A DNA stretch of 64,000 bases from Cupriavidus pauculus. GTDB taxonomy: Bacteria; Pseudomonadota; Gammaproteobacteria; Burkholderiales; Burkholderiaceae. The notes beneath the pieces were generated by a model that was given only the letters and a program-made list of their open reading frames with translations, was not told where the DNA came from and ran no database searches. The translations under genes and the position numbers were made by a program. The stretch is taken from assembly GCF_008801835.1 (NCBI RefSeq), contig NZ_VZOW01000005.1:1-64000 (forward strand). The letters run 5' to 3'. Numbering within the stretch: position 1 is the stretch's first letter; every line of letters starts with the position of its first letter. Below, piece after piece: positions 1 through 9,652 of this stretch.

Positions 1-73
1 AACAGGACCGTGAAACGACTTTGCGCCGATGATAGTGCGGACTACCCGTGTGAAAGTAGGTCATCGCCAGGCT
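1..73 (+). rRNA. rrf: 5S ribosomal RNA, 3' end (partial)
   Basis: The first ~73 bases read as the 3' half of a bacterial 5S rRNA: the GATAGTGCGGACTACCCGTG stretch, then GTGAAAGTAGGTCATCGCCAG near the end. The 5' half lies outside the window. A strong terminator follows directly, so this is the end of an rrn operon. The exact mature 3' end is approximate. Confidence 0.9.
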
Positions 74-82
74 CTTATCCCC

Positions 83-119
83 AAAACCCCCAAGCCCTAA
101 AAGCTTGGGGGTTTTGCTT
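83..119 (+). terminator. Intrinsic terminator of the rRNA operon
   Basis: Perfect 13-bp stem (83-95 pairing with 103-115) around a 7-nt loop. The stem ends in TTTT and further T residues follow. It starts about 10 nt after the 5S rRNA and should end rrn transcription. Confidence 0.9.
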
Positions 120-404
120 TTGAGCGAGTGGTTTACAGCGTGCGATGCTTGGTAATCGCCGCGGGCGATGCGTCAGCTCAAGTCTACTCGGGGCGGCGCC
201 AACCACTCGGCAGTCCGGAGACCCAAAATCGGCTTTTACACGCCATGTGTAAAAGCGAACCGAAAATGCGTTTTTCAAGGCATTTTATCGGCCGATACAC
301 ATAATTTTGCGTCTTAAGCGGTGCTTTTCACCCCGGCACGCCTTTCGCTCTCTATACGTCCATGGTGGCAAATTGGTTGCCCCTTTCGTCTCATGGAGGT
401 AATT
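120..404. other. Intergenic region upstream of the small secreted protein
   Basis: About 285 bases without a supportable gene. Open frames here are short and lack ribosome binding sites. It holds a 10-bp-arm inverted repeat (232-256) and a short palindrome ATCGGCCGAT (about 288-297). It should also carry the promoter of the gene at 405, but no clear -35/-10 pair could be assigned. Confidence 0.5.
232..256. promoter_or_regulatory. Inverted repeat, possible operator or hairpin
   Basis: GCTTTTACAC at 232-241 is perfectly repeated in inverted form at 247-256, with a 5-nt spacer. There is no T tract after it, so it is not a typical terminator. It lies about 150 bp upstream of the secreted-protein gene. 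A regulator site is inferred from symmetry only. Confidence 0.35.
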
Positions 405-776
405 ATGCGATTGAATCGAGCAAGTACATTTCTCGCAGCAGGTGCTTTTGCGATCTTGTCGGCAAGCGCTGTTGCCCAAACGACGCCCACTCCGCGCGAT
501 CCTTATACGCAGGGCGCGGCAACTTCCACGGGCACTTACGATCCGTATTCCAGCGGCGCGCGTACCGGCGATAAATTCGACCCGTACTCGCAAGGCGCCA
601 ACCAGAGCACGCGCAGCGATCTCGCTCCGCAGTCTCAAACCTATCAACCTGACATGTCCCAGCCGGTTCAGACCGATCGCGTGGGCGCCTCGGCATATCG
701 CGGCGACATGCGGTGGAGTGGCCCGATGCTCGGCAGTCGTCTCGGACCACGCAGCCGTTTCTTGGACGGCGCTTGA
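405..776 (+). CDS. Small secreted protein with DPYxxGA repeats
   Basis: This 123-residue protein has no recognised family. It opens with a clear Sec signal peptide (MRLNRASTFLAAGAFAILSA, cleavage near AVA-QTT), so it should be exported to the periplasm or beyond. The mature part is short, polar and probably disordered. It carries three near-identical motifs, DPYTQGA, DPYSSGA and DPYSQGA, spaced about 16 residues apart. The start at 405 was chosen over an upstream in-frame ATG at 321 because GGAGGT sits 4 nt before it and the signal peptide begins there. A terminator follows at 832. Function unknown. Confidence 0.7.
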   Translation: MRLNRASTFLAAGAFAILSASAVAQTTPTPRDPYTQGAATSTGTYDPYSSGARTGDKFDPYSQGANQSTRSDLAPQSQTYQPDMSQPVQTDRVGASAYRGDMRWSGPMLGSRLGPRSRFLDGA

Positions 777-831
777 ATGAACAACGGCCGGATAACCATT
801 TAAAAGACGTCGCACCATTACCGGACAGCAC

Positions 832-860
832 GCCCTCGCTACCCAGCGAGGGCTTTTTTT
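832..860 (+). terminator. Intrinsic terminator after the secreted-protein gene
   Basis: GCCCTCGCT (832-840) pairs with AGCGAGGGC (845-853) around an ACCC loop and is followed by seven T residues. It ends the transcript of the gene at 405-776. The IS21-family element begins 24 bp further on. Confidence 0.9.
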
Positions 861-883
861 ATTGACCTCGCGAAACGGCTCGC

Positions 884-932
884 TGTCGGTGGCGGACGTA
901 AATTGCACGGTAGCGGCGGACGAAATTTGCAC
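884..932 (+). repeat. Left end of IS21-family element with internal repeats
   Basis: The left terminus has two near-identical 17-bp units, GCGGACGTAAATTGCAC (892-908) and GCGGACGAAATTTGCAC (916-932). IS21 elements carry multiple terminal repeats of this kind, thought to be IstA binding sites. Confidence 0.75.
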
Positions 933-976
933 ACTCGGGCAAGGTGGCGGCTCTGCAAGAGACTGTGGAGCCGCCC

Positions 977-2005
977 ATGTACGGGAGGGAACAACGCGTG
1001 CTGTTGCGTCACTATCTGGAGCAAGGGCTGCCCAAGGCGCAGATCGCCCGGCAACTGGGCATCAGCCTGCGCACCCTCTATTACTGGATTGAGGCAGGGC
1101 AACTGGATCGGGCACTGGATAAGGGGCCAGTACGATACAGCGCCCGACCTACCGTGGCCCGCAAGATCGATCGCTTCAGCGGCATCATCTCGGCCCGGCT
1201 TGCCGAGTATCCCCGCTTGACTGCCACGCGGCTGTTTGAGGAGATCCGCGCTGCCGGTTACGAGGGCGGCTATACCCAGGTCAAGGAGTTCGTCCGCCAG
1301 GCGCGTCCAGGCGCTGTCCCCGAGCCGGTCGTGCGCTTCGAGACGCCGGCCGGGCGCCAGGCGCAGGTGGATTTCGCCGAGTTCCGGCTGCCATGGGGCA
1401 AGCGGTACGCCCTGCTGGTGGTGCTGAGCTACTCGCGACGCCTGTGGCTGCAGTTCTATCCGCGCCAGAGCATGGAAGTGCTCATGGGCGGCCTGGAGGA
1501 GGCGTTCGCCTTCCTGGGCGGCGTGCCCACCGAACTGCTGTTCGACCAGATGAAGGCGGTGGTGGTCGGTGACCAGCGCCCAGGCGGGGGCAAGGTGCTG
1601 GAGAATGCCGAGTTCGCGCGCTTTGCCGCGCACTGGGGCTTTCGCATCCGCGCCTGCCGGCCGTACCGGGCCCAGACCAAAGGCAAGGTGGAGCGACCCA
1701 TCGGTTATGTCCGGCAGAGCTTTTTCTACGGCCGGCACTTCCTCAACGACGCCGATCTGAATGCACAGGCCCTGTCATGGGTCACGCACAAGGCCAACCG
1801 GCGCATCCATCGCACCACGGGCGAGGCGCCTGATACTCGTTTCCTGCGCGGCGAGCTGGCCACGCTGCAGCCCCTGGCACGGACAGCCTATCGCGGTGTG
1901 GTTGCCGTGCAGGAACCCGCGTGTGCCACCACGCCGGCACCCCTGCCACAAGTCGAGCACCGGCCGCTGAGTGTCTACGGCCGATTGGCGGGAGGTTACC
2001 GATGA
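977..2005 (+). CDS. istA: IS21-family transposase IstA
   Basis: IstA is the DDE transposase of IS21 elements. The 342-residue product starts with a helix-turn-helix region (GLPKAQIARQLGISLRTLYY). The rve-type catalytic core follows, with candidate acidic residues in QVDFAEF, in LLFDQMKAV and in KGKVERPIGYV. The start at 977 (MYGREQRVLL) is preceded by GGAG at 967-970; an in-frame ATG at 944 is also possible. The stop codon overlaps the istB start as ATGA, so the two are translationally coupled. Length is slightly short compared with the prototype IS21 IstA, but the domain looks complete. Confidence 0.92.
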   Translation: MYGREQRVLLRHYLEQGLPKAQIARQLGISLRTLYYWIEAGQLDRALDKGPVRYSARPTVARKIDRFSGIISARLAEYPRLTATRLFEEIRAAGYEGGYTQVKEFVRQARPGAVPEPVVRFETPAGRQAQVDFAEFRLPWGKRYALLVVLSYSRRLWLQFYPRQSMEVLMGGLEEAFAFLGGVPTELLFDQMKAVVVGDQRPGGGKVLENAEFARFAAHWGFRIRACRPYRAQTKGKVERPIGYVRQSFFYGRHFLNDADLNAQALSWVTHKANRRIHRTTGEAPDTRFLRGELATLQPLARTAYRGVVAVQEPACATTPAPLPQVEHRPLSVYGRLAGGYR

Positions 2006-2829
2006 ACACCGCAAACTCTCCGCGTGAAACTATTCGCGGCATGCTGGCCGACCTGAAGATGCCCGGCGCGCTGGAGGCAGTGGACCACATCCTCAGCGAT
2101 GTGGACGGCGGGCAGCTCACGGCGTCAGAGGCGATCCAGCGCCTGCTGGGGGCGCAGATCATGCTGCGCAACAACCGCCGCCTGCAGGCAGCGATGCGCT
2201 CGTCCAGGCTCCCCGCAGTCAAGACCTTGGAAAGCTTCGATTTCGCCTTCCAGCCATCGATCAAGCGCGAACAGATCGAGAGCCTGCACGAGCTGGGCTT
2301 CGTCGAGCGCAAGGAGAACGTCATCCTGCTCGGGCCGCCGGGCGTGGGCAAGAGCCATCTCGCAATCAGCCTGGCCATCGCGGCGGCCCAACGCGGGCGT
2401 CGCGTGTACTACGGCACCCTGATCGACCTCATCACCTCGCTCGAAGAAGCACAGGCCGCCGGCCAACTGATGCGCCGGCTTGCGGTGCTGTCCCATCCTG
2501 CGTTGCTGGTGGTCGACGAGATCGGCTATCTGCCAATCACCCATACCGGTGCCGTGCTCTTCTTTCAGCTCATGAACCGGCGTTACGAACACGCCTCGAC
2601 CGTGCTGACTTCCAACAAGGGTTTCGAGGAATGGGGCTCGGTGTTCGGTGATGAAGTCATGGCTGCCGCACTCATCGACCGTGTGCTCCATCACTGCCAT
2701 CTGGTCAACATCCGCGGCAACAGCTACCGCATGCGGGAACACACTGAACTGTATCGCGCCCTGCAGGATGAGCTTCTCGTCCCATCGGACACGAACCGGC
2801 GCGCTCGGCGCACCAGGGTCACGCAGTAA
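2002..2829 (+). CDS. istB: IS21-family helper ATPase IstB
   Basis: IstB is the AAA+ ATPase that assists IstA in target selection and strand transfer. The 275-residue product has a Walker A motif (GPPGVGKSHLA) and a Walker B motif (LLVVDEIGYLP), both intact. The C-terminal part (HASTVLTSNKGFEEWG, ALIDRVLHHC) is typical of the family. The ATG at 2002 overlaps the istA stop and is preceded by GGAGG at 1991-1995, which favours it over the longer frame opening at 1921. No frameshift is visible. Confidence 0.93.
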   Translation: MNTANSPRETIRGMLADLKMPGALEAVDHILSDVDGGQLTASEAIQRLLGAQIMLRNNRRLQAAMRSSRLPAVKTLESFDFAFQPSIKREQIESLHELGFVERKENVILLGPPGVGKSHLAISLAIAAAQRGRRVYYGTLIDLITSLEEAQAAGQLMRRLAVLSHPALLVVDEIGYLPITHTGAVLFFQLMNRRYEHASTVLTSNKGFEEWGSVFGDEVMAAALIDRVLHHCHLVNIRGNSYRMREHTELYRALQDELLVPSDTNRRARRTRVTQ

Positions 2830-2843
2830 TGAAGTTGAGGGGC

Positions 2844-2892
2844 GTGCAATTTTCAGGCGCCACAACCATGCAATTTTCGATCGGCGTTGACA
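2844..2892 (-). repeat. Right end of IS21-family element with internal repeats
   Basis: In inverted orientation this end repeats the left-end pattern: units containing AAAATTGCA occur at about 2844-2860 and 2868-2886, and the terminus reads TGTCAACGCC. The 5-bp CTCGC duplication follows at 2893-2897. Confidence 0.75.
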
Positions 2893-3604
2893 CTCGCCGA
2901 CGATGTCACATTGTCTCATTCACGCAAAACACTGTTTTGACCGTAGCGCATGAGCCCGGGAGAGCGGCCCACCTGCCCGAGAAATAAGCAGTTCCACCCT
3001 GCATTACGTGTATTTCACGTTATTACAGGCAAATTTCTGTGATCACGATTCATCGTCAAGCTGGTACGATGGCACGCTGTCTGCAGTTTGGATATGGAAC
3101 TGACAGTTAGCAGTCCGCTCAAATGCTGCATTGCCGCAGAATGCGACAACTTGCCTGGAGGAGGGGGTTGTCGCCATGCCTTGGCGCACCAGGGTGCTAC
3201 ATGGATGGCAGACATTACCGTTTCGGCTGTCGCCAGCAACAATCGACAAAACCGATTATTGTTGCGACCGGCAGTTGCGATGTTCGCAATAGACGGACAC
3301 GTGATTGCGCGAAGAACGGTAATACCGATAAACGAAGATGTGCAGGACGTTACGAGTACGGGGAGCAGGGACATCGACAGGATGACCCTGTAGCTGGGTG
3401 CGCGCGCGGCGTGTCCGGCATTGTGTTTTCCTCCAGGCCAGCAATCTGGCGAAAGCAGGGGCCGATGGCGACAATCCGCTGAATTCGATATCCGAAATTT
3501 GCCTGAAGCAGGCACGTCTGTTGCGTCCACGCGCGCCGTGGAGCCCGCTTGGTTGAAGCCAGGCGCAAGAAGAACTAATCCGTTTCATCCTCGAGGAAAT
3601 CGCT
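2893..3604. other. Intergenic region upstream of the RND efflux operon
   Basis: About 710 bases with no convincing gene. Several overlapping short frames exist on both strands, but none has a good ribosome binding site or recognisable protein. Base composition is lower in GC than the flanking operon. It must hold the efflux operon promoter. The last bases carry a clear ribosome binding site (GAGGA, 3593-3597). No TetR-type repressor gene is present, unlike many AcrAB-type loci. Confidence 0.5.
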
Positions 3605-4774
3605 ATGCAAGCAATGCGCGCCAAGCGTGCTTTGATTCCAGGCATGCTGGCTATTGCCGTAACGGTGCTAGCCGCATGCGGCAAGAAGAACGAAGCCCCT
3701 GCGGCCCAGACGCCTGAAGTGAAAGTTGTCACGCTCAAGAACGAAAGCGTCACGCTCGATACCTCCTTGCCCGGTCGTACGACGCCTTACCGGATCGCGG
3801 AGGTCCGCCCGCAAGTCAACGGCATTCTTCAGAAGCGGTTGTTCGTGGAAGGCAGCGACGTGAAGCAGGGTCAGCAGCTTTATCAGATCGATCCGTCGAC
3901 CTATGAAGCCACGGCCAAGAGCGCCGAAGCCACGTTGGAATCATCGCGCCTGCTGGCTGAGCGTTACGGCCGACTGGTCGGCGATGAAGCCGTCAGCAAG
4001 CAGCAATTCGCAGAAGCCCAGGCTTCCTTCATGCAAGCCAAGGCGGCAGTAGATCAGGCGCATATCAATTTGCGCTACACCCGGGTGCTGGCGCCGATCT
4101 CCGGCCGCATCAGCCGCTCGCTGGTGACGGAAGGCGCTTTGGTCACCAATGGCCAGGCCACAGCACTGACCACGATTCAGCAGCTCGACCCGATCTATGT
4201 GGACGTTACCCAGCCGTCCGCGTCGATTCTGCGCCTGCGCAAGGAACTGGCTAACGGCCAACTGCAAGGCGCCGGCGCCAACGCTGCGAAGGTGACGCTC
4301 CAGCTGGAAGACGGCAGCACCTATGCGGAAGCGGGCCGTCTCGAGTTTTCCGAAGTGGCCGTGGATCAGAGCACGGGATCGGTCACGTTGCGCGCCGTGT
4401 TTCCGAACCCGCGCAGCGAACTGCTGCCGGGCATGTTCGTGCACGCGCGGCTTGCCGAAGGTGTCAAGAGCTCGGCCATCCTTGCGCCGCAGCGCGGCGT
4501 GACGCGTGACCTCAAGGGCCAGCCGACTGCGCTGGTGGTCAACGCCAACAACGAGGTGGAACTGCGCGTCCTGAAGACCGACCGCACCATCGGCACGCGC
4601 TGGTTGGTGACCGATGGTCTGAAAGCAGGCGATCGGGTGATCGTCGAAGGTTTGCAGTTTGTTCGCCCAGGCGTGAAGGTCAAGGCAACTGAAGCCGATG
4701 CCGCGGCAGCAGGGGATGCGCCCGCCGCCGCATCCGCACCCGCAGCCGCATCCGCGCCTGCCGCAAAGTCCTGA
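3605..4774 (+). CDS. acrA: RND efflux periplasmic adaptor subunit (AcrA/MexA type)
   Basis: This membrane-fusion protein links the inner-membrane RND pump to the outer-membrane channel. The 389-residue product starts with a lipoprotein signal peptide whose lipobox is LAAC (Cys25), so it should be lipid-anchored in the inner membrane. The barrel-sandwich and hairpin regions of the HlyD/AcrA family follow (PGRTTPYRIAEVRPQVNGIL, then LAPISGRISRSLVTEGALVT). An Ala/Pro-rich tail (ASAPAAASAPAAKS) ends the protein. GAGGA lies 7 nt before the start. It is the first gene of a three-gene operon; the pump gene begins 26 bp downstream. Substrates cannot be deduced. Confidence 0.93.
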   Translation: MQAMRAKRALIPGMLAIAVTVLAACGKKNEAPAAQTPEVKVVTLKNESVTLDTSLPGRTTPYRIAEVRPQVNGILQKRLFVEGSDVKQGQQLYQIDPSTYEATAKSAEATLESSRLLAERYGRLVGDEAVSKQQFAEAQASFMQAKAAVDQAHINLRYTRVLAPISGRISRSLVTEGALVTNGQATALTTIQQLDPIYVDVTQPSASILRLRKELANGQLQGAGANAAKVTLQLEDGSTYAEAGRLEFSEVAVDQSTGSVTLRAVFPNPRSELLPGMFVHARLAEGVKSSAILAPQRGVTRDLKGQPTALVVNANNEVELRVLKTDRTIGTRWLVTDGLKAGDRVIVEGLQFVRPGVKVKATEADAAAAGDAPAAASAPAAASAPAAKS

Positions 4775-4800
4775 TCGGGGCCGACGCATGAGGATTCGCC

Positions 4801-7800
4801 ATGTCTAATTTCTTTATCGAGCGGCCGATCTTTGCGTGGGTGATCGCGCTTGTGATCATGCTCGCCGGCGTGCTGTCGATACGCTCGCTGCCAGTGACGC
4901 AATATCCGGCGATTGCGCCGCCCACCATCGCCATTTCGGTGACCTATCCGGGCGCCTCGGCGCAGACCGTGCAGGATACGGTCGTGCAGGTGATCGAACA
5001 GCAGCTGAACGGTCTCGACCGTCTGCGCTATATCTCGTCGGAATCGAATTCCGACGGCAGCATGACGATCACGGCTACGTTCGAGCAGGGCACCAACCCT
5101 GACATCGCGCAGGTGCAGGTGCAGAACAAGCTCGCGCTGGCTACGCCATTGTTGCCGCAGGAAGTACAGCAGCAGGGTATCCGCGTGACCAAATCGGTGC
5201 GGAACTTCCTGATCATCGTGGGCCTGATTTCGACCAATCCGGCCACCACGCGTGAAGATTTGTCGAACTATATCGTCTCGAACCTGCAGGATCCGATTTC
5301 GCGGACGGCGGGTGTCGGCGACTTCCAGGTGTTCGGCTCGCAATATGCGATGCGGATCTGGCTCGATCCGGCCAAGCTGAACAGCTACCAGCTGGCGCCG
5401 CTCGATGTCAGCACGGCCATCAAAGCGCAGAACGTGCAGGTGGCTTCGGGCCAGTTGGGCGGCCTGCCCGCGGTGCAGGGCCAGCAGCTCAATGCAACGG
5501 TGATCGGCAAGACGCGCCTTCAGACCGCGGAACAGTTCGGCAATATCCTCCTGAAGGTGAATCCCGATGGCTCGCAAGTGCGCTTGAAGGATGTGGCCGA
5601 TGTGGGCCTGGGCGGCCAGGACTACTCCATCAATGCGCAGTACAACGGCAGGCCGGCGTCCGGTATCGCGATCCGTCTCGCTTCCGGCGCCAACGCACTC
5701 GAGACGGTCAAGAATGTCCGCAATACGCTGAATCAGCTCGAGCCGACTTTCCCGCCGGGGATCAAGGTGGTGTTTCCGTATGACACCACGCCGGTGATTG
5801 CCGATTCCATTCACGAGGTGGTCAAGACCCTGCTCGAAGCCATCGTGCTGGTGTTCCTGGTGATGTACCTGTTCCTGCAGAACTTCCGCGCCACGCTGAT
5901 CCCGACGATCGCCGTGCCGGTGGTTCTGTTGGGCACGTTCGGGGTGCTGGCAGCGTTCGGCTATTCGATCAACACGCTGACCATGTTCGGGATGGTGCTG
6001 GCCATCGGCCTGCTGGTGGATGACGCCATCGTGGTGGTCGAGAACGTAGAGCGCGTGATGTCCGAGGACGGGCTTGGGCCGAAGGAGGCCGCCCGGAAAT
6101 CGATGGGGCAGATTCAGGGCGCGTTGGTTGGCATTGCGCTGGTGTTGTCGGCCGTGTTCCTGCCGATGGCATTCTTTGGCGGGTCGACCGGGGTGATCTA
6201 TCGCCAGTTCTCGATCACGATCGTTTCGGCGATGGTGCTGTCGGTGCTGGTGGCGTTGATATTGACCCCGGCGCTGTGCGCCACGATGCTAAAGCCCATC
6301 GAGAAGGGCGATCACGGCGAGCACAAGCAGGGCTTTTTCGGCTGGTTCAACCGCAGCTTCATCAAGTCCACGCAGAAGTATGAGCGCGGCGTGGTGGGCA
6401 TCCTGAAACGCCGCGCGCCGTTCCTGATCATCTATGTGCTGATCGTCGTGGCGATGGGCTTCCTGTTCACGCGGATTCCAACGTCGTTCCTGCCGGAAGA
6501 AGACCAGGGCGTGTTGTATGCCCAGGTCCAGACGCCGCCGGGATCGTCGGCAGAGCGTACGCAGGCCGTGCTCGACCAGATGCGCAACTACCTGCTGAAC
6601 GACGAAGGCAAGATCGTCGAGTCGCTGTTCACGGTGAACGGCTTCAACTTCGCCGGTCGCGGTCAGAGTTCGGGTCTCGCGTTCATCCTGCTCAAGCCGT
6701 TCAAGGATCGCGAGGGCGACGCCACCAGCGTGTTCGACCTGACCAAGCGCGCGCAAGCCAAGTTCAGCACGTTCCGCGATTCGCTGGCCTTCGCGTTCGC
6801 GCCGCCAGCGGTGCAGGAACTGGGCAACGCCACGGGCTTCGACTTCTACATGCAGGACCAGGCCGGCCTTGGCCACGACGCGCTGATGGAAGCGCGCAAC
6901 AAGTTCCTTGGCCTGGCAGCGAAGAGCCCGGCGCTCCAACGCGTGCGTCCCAACGGCCTGAACGACGAGCCGCAATACGTGCTGGACATCGACGACGAAC
7001 GCGCTCGCGCATTGGGTGTTTCCGTGTCCGACATCAACAGCACGGTGTCGATCGCGTGGGGTTCCAGCTACGTGAACGACTTTATCGATCGCGGCCGCGT
7101 CAAGCGTGTCTATCTGCAGGGCCGTCCCAATGCGCGGATGAACCCGGAGGATCTGGACAAGTGGTTCGTGCGCAACGACAAGGGCGACATGGTTCCGTTC
7201 TCGGCCTTCGCCTCCGGCAAATGGGGCTATGGATCTCCGAAGCTCCAGCGCTACAACGGCGTGCCGGCGGTGGAAATCCTGGGCGAGCCGGCGGCAGGCA
7301 AGAGTTCCGGCGAGGCGATGGCTGCCGTCGAGGAAATCATGAAGCAGATGCCGGCTGGCATTTCGTATTCGTGGACCGGGCTTTCCTACGAGGAACGGCT
7401 GTCCGGCGCCCAGGCACCGGCGCTCTATGCACTGTCGCTGCTGGTGGTGTTCCTGTGTTTGGCGGCGCTGTATGAAAGCTGGTCGATTCCGTTCTCGGTG
7501 ATGCTGGTGGTGCCGCTTGGTGTGATTGGCGCGCTGATCGCCACGCTCGCGCGCGGTTTGTCGAACGACGTGTTCTTCCAGGTCGGCCTGCTGACCACGG
7601 TGGGTCTGTCGGCCAAGAACGCGATTCTGATCGTGGAATTTGCCAAGGACCTGCACGACCAGGGCAAGGGGCTCGTCGAGGCCGCGGTGGAGGCCTGCCG
7701 CATGCGGCTGCGTCCGATCATCATGACGTCGCTGGCGTTCATGCTCGGCGTATTCCCGCTGGCCGTGTCGCAAGGCGCGGGCGCTGGCAGCCAGCACGCA

Positions 7801-7947
7801 ATCGGCACTGGCGTGATCGGCGGCATGATCACGGCGACGGTTCTGGCCATCTTCTGGGTGCCGCTGTTCTTCGTGGTCGTCAGCGCGATCAAGGAACGGC
7901 GCCGCAAATCGGGATCGTCCTCCCTGGAAACGGGAGCACAAGCATGA
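4801..7947 (+). CDS. acrB: RND multidrug efflux pump, inner-membrane permease (AcrB/MexB type)
   Basis: This proton-driven pump of the hydrophobe/amphiphile efflux (HAE-1) family has 1048 residues, the usual length for AcrB homologues. The N-terminus ([20 protein letters not shown]) is the standard first membrane helix. Paired Asp residues of the proton relay occur in [18 protein letters not shown], and a second set of helices appears near residues 870-1035 with [12 protein letters not shown]. Two large periplasmic loops separate the helix blocks. The 3' end overlaps the outer-membrane channel gene by 4 bp (ATGA). It should export lipophilic drugs, solvents or detergents; the actual substrates are not readable from sequence. 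Confidence 0.95.
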   Translation: MSNFFIERPIFAWVIALVIMLAGVLSIRSLPVTQYPAIAPPTIAISVTYPGASAQTVQDTVVQVIEQQLNGLDRLRYISSESNSDGSMTITATFEQGTNPDIAQVQVQNKLALATPLLPQEVQQQGIRVTKSVRNFLIIVGLISTNPATTREDLSNYIVSNLQDPISRTAGVGDFQVFGSQYAMRIWLDPAKLNSYQLAPLDVSTAIKAQNVQVASGQLGGLPAVQGQQLNATVIGKTRLQTAEQFGNILLKVNPDGSQVRLKDVADVGLGGQDYSINAQYNGRPASGIAIRLASGANALETVKNVRNTLNQLEPTFPPGIKVVFPYDTTPVIADSIHEVVKTLLEAIVLVFLVMYLFLQNFRATLIPTIAVPVVLLGTFGVLAAFGYSINTLTMFGMVLAIGLLVDDAIVVVENVERVMSEDGLGPKEAARKSMGQIQGALVGIALVLSAVFLPMAFFGGSTGVIYRQFSITIVSAMVLSVLVALILTPALCATMLKPIEKGDHGEHKQGFFGWFNRSFIKSTQKYERGVVGILKRRAPFLIIYVLIVVAMGFLFTRIPTSFLPEEDQGVLYAQVQTPPGSSAERTQAVLDQMRNYLLNDEGKIVESLFTVNGFNFAGRGQSSGLAFILLKPFKDREGDATSVFDLTKRAQAKFSTFRDSLAFAFAPPAVQELGNATGFDFYMQDQAGLGHDALMEARNKFLGLAAKSPALQRVRPNGLNDEPQYVLDIDDERARALGVSVSDINSTVSIAWGSSYVNDFIDRGRVKRVYLQGRPNARMNPEDLDKWFVRNDKGDMVPFSAFASGKWGYGSPKLQRYNGVPAVEILGEPAAGKSSGEAMAAVEEIMKQMPAGISYSWTGLSYEERLSGAQAPALYALSLLVVFLCLAALYESWSIPFSVMLVVPLGVIGALIATLARGLSNDVFFQVGLLTTVGLSAKNAILIVEFAKDLHDQGKGLVEAAVEACRMRLRPIIMTSLAFMLGVFPLAVSQGAGAGSQHAIGTGVIGGMITATVLAIFWVPLFFVVVSAIKERRRKSGSSSLETGAQA

Positions 7948-9425
7948 GAAAGACACTACTTTGCCTGGCCGCGGCAGCGGCATTGACCGGCTGCAGCCTG
8001 ATTCCGACCTATGAGCGGCCGGCTGCGCCGGTGGACGCTGCGTATCCGCAGGGCGATGCCTATCGCGGATCGGCCGGCGACGCGCAAGTGGCGCCGGCGG
8101 TGGAGCTCGGCTGGCGCGATTACTTTGCCGATCCACGCCTGCGCAGGCTGATCGAGGTTTCGCTGGAAAACAATCGCGATCTGCGTGTGGCCGCGCTGAA
8201 TGTCGAAGCGTACCGTGCGCAGTACCGCATCCAGCGCGCGGACTTGTTCCCTGAAGTCGGCGCGACCGGCCAAGGTACGCGCCAGCGCGTGCCGGCGGAC
8301 CTGTCCACCACGGGGCAGCGCGTGATCAGCAGCCAGTACGGCGTGTCGCTCGGCACCACGGCCTGGGAAATCGATCTGTTCGGCCGATTGCGCAGCCTGA
8401 GCGACGCCGCGCTTCAGCAATACTTCGCCAGCGAGGAGGCGCGCCGCAGCACGCAGATCGCGCTGGTGGCCAGCGTCGCCAACGCCTATCTGACGATGCG
8501 CGCCGACGAGGCGCAACTGCAGGTCACACGCGATACGCTTGGCACCTACGAGCGGACGTACAACCTGACGCGCCGCAGCTTCGAGGAAGGCGTCGCGTCT
8601 CGTCTGGACTTGCGCCAATCGCAGACGCAGGTCGAGAACGCGCGTGCATCGCTGGCCCGATATACGCGTCTGGTGGCGCAGGACGCCAATGCGCTGACGC
8701 TGCTGCTCGGCACGGCCATGCCGGCGGACCTGCCCGAAGGATTGAGCCTCTACCAGAAACTGGTCGCCGATGTGCCGGCCGGCATGCCGTCGGATCTGTT
8801 GCAGAACCGTCCCGACATCCTCGCGGCCGAGCATCGTCTGCTGTCGGCCAACGCCGATATCGGCGCAGCGCGCGCGGCGTTCTTTCCGCGCATCACGCTG
8901 ACCGCTTCGGGCGGCACGGCCAGCCGCCAGTTGTCCGGACTGTTCGATGCGGGATCGGGTACGTGGTTGTTCTCGCCGCAGATTACGCTGCCGATCTTCA
9001 CCGCCGGCAGCCTGCGCGCGAGCCTCGACTACGCGAAGGTCCAGAAGGACATCAACGTCGCGACGTACGAACGGACCGTGCAGTCGGCGTTCCGCGAGGT
9101 GTCGGACGGTTTGGCCGCGCGTGGCACTTACACCGATCAGCTTCAGGCACAACAGCGGCTTGTCGAAGCCAGTCAGGACTACTTCAGATTGGCGGAGGGC
9201 AGATACCGTACTGGCGTCGATAGCTATCTGACGCTGCTCGACGCGCAGCGGCAGCTGTTCAACGCGCAGCAGGCACTGATCGATGCACGGTTCAATCAGC
9301 TGACCAGTGAAGTCAATCTCTACAAGGCGCTGGGAGGCGGGCTGAACGAGGTTACCGGGCCAGCGGCACCTGACGCCGGCACTACAACTGGCAGCGCAGC
9401 CAACAGCAATAAATCGGCATCCTGA
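7944..9425 (+). CDS. Outer-membrane efflux lipoprotein (OprM/NodT family)
   Basis: This is the TolC-like channel that completes the tripartite pump. The 493-residue protein starts with a lipoprotein signal peptide ending in the lipobox LTGC. Two repeated outer-membrane efflux domains follow, as in the NodT/OprM family; characteristic segments are [20 protein letters not shown] and [20 protein letters not shown]. The start codon overlaps the pump stop codon, indicating translational coupling. A strong terminator 30 bp downstream closes the operon. The low-complexity C-terminus ([12 protein letters not shown]) is likely disordered. Confidence 0.93.
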   Translation: MRKTLLCLAAAAALTGCSLIPTYERPAAPVDAAYPQGDAYRGSAGDAQVAPAVELGWRDYFADPRLRRLIEVSLENNRDLRVAALNVEAYRAQYRIQRADLFPEVGATGQGTRQRVPADLSTTGQRVISSQYGVSLGTTAWEIDLFGRLRSLSDAALQQYFASEEARRSTQIALVASVANAYLTMRADEAQLQVTRDTLGTYERTYNLTRRSFEEGVASRLDLRQSQTQVENARASLARYTRLVAQDANALTLLLGTAMPADLPEGLSLYQKLVADVPAGMPSDLLQNRPDILAAEHRLLSANADIGAARAAFFPRITLTASGGTASRQLSGLFDAGSGTWLFSPQITLPIFTAGSLRASLDYAKVQKDINVATYERTVQSAFREVSDGLAARGTYTDQLQAQQRLVEASQDYFRLAEGRYRTGVDSYLTLLDAQRQLFNAQQALIDARFNQLTSEVNLYKALGGGLNEVTGPAAPDAGTTTGSAANSNKSAS

Positions 9426-9455
9426 TCGCCGCGCGCGAAATCGATGCAGTCATGA

Positions 9456-9486
9456 CGGAGGCAGCTTCTGGCTGCCTCCGTTTTTT
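9456..9486 (+). terminator. Intrinsic terminator of the RND efflux operon
   Basis: CGGAGGCAGC (9456-9465) pairs perfectly with 9471-9480 around a 5-nt loop. Six T residues follow. It lies 30 bp after the outer-membrane channel gene. Confidence 0.92.
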
Positions 9487-9652
9487 ATTTTGGCGTCAAG
9501 CCGGTTGCATTCGCGATGCGCGCGATGGCTGCGCCATCAGAGCCGCATCGAAATAAGTGGCATCGATTTACGGCGAGCTGCATCAAAAAAAATCACTTCG
9601 ACGACGCCCCTCTGTGCACGATAGTTCTCGCATCCACATCGAGGGGCAAGAG

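Larger units (their letters stand above)
884..2892 (+). mobile_element. IS21-family insertion sequence, complete
   Basis: This 2009-bp element encodes istA and istB in the overlapping arrangement typical of IS21. The ends begin TGTC and finish GACA; the terminal 24 bases match imperfectly in inverted orientation, both ending in AATTGCA. The 5-bp sequence CTCGC is found directly outside both ends (879-883 and 2893-2897). This is a target-site duplication of a size usual for the family. Both genes are full length, so the copy looks potentially active. It inserted just past the terminator of the small secreted-protein gene, where it probably does little harm. The specific IS name cannot be given without a database search. 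Confidence 0.92.

Noticed and set aside
3015..3530. Short frames in the region before the RND operon
   Set aside because: Several overlapping frames on both strands, none with a ribosome binding site, signal peptide or family resemblance.
6289..8136. 615-codon open frame opposite the RND pump gene
   Set aside because: Antisense shadow of the pump and channel genes, spanning both and with no motif.
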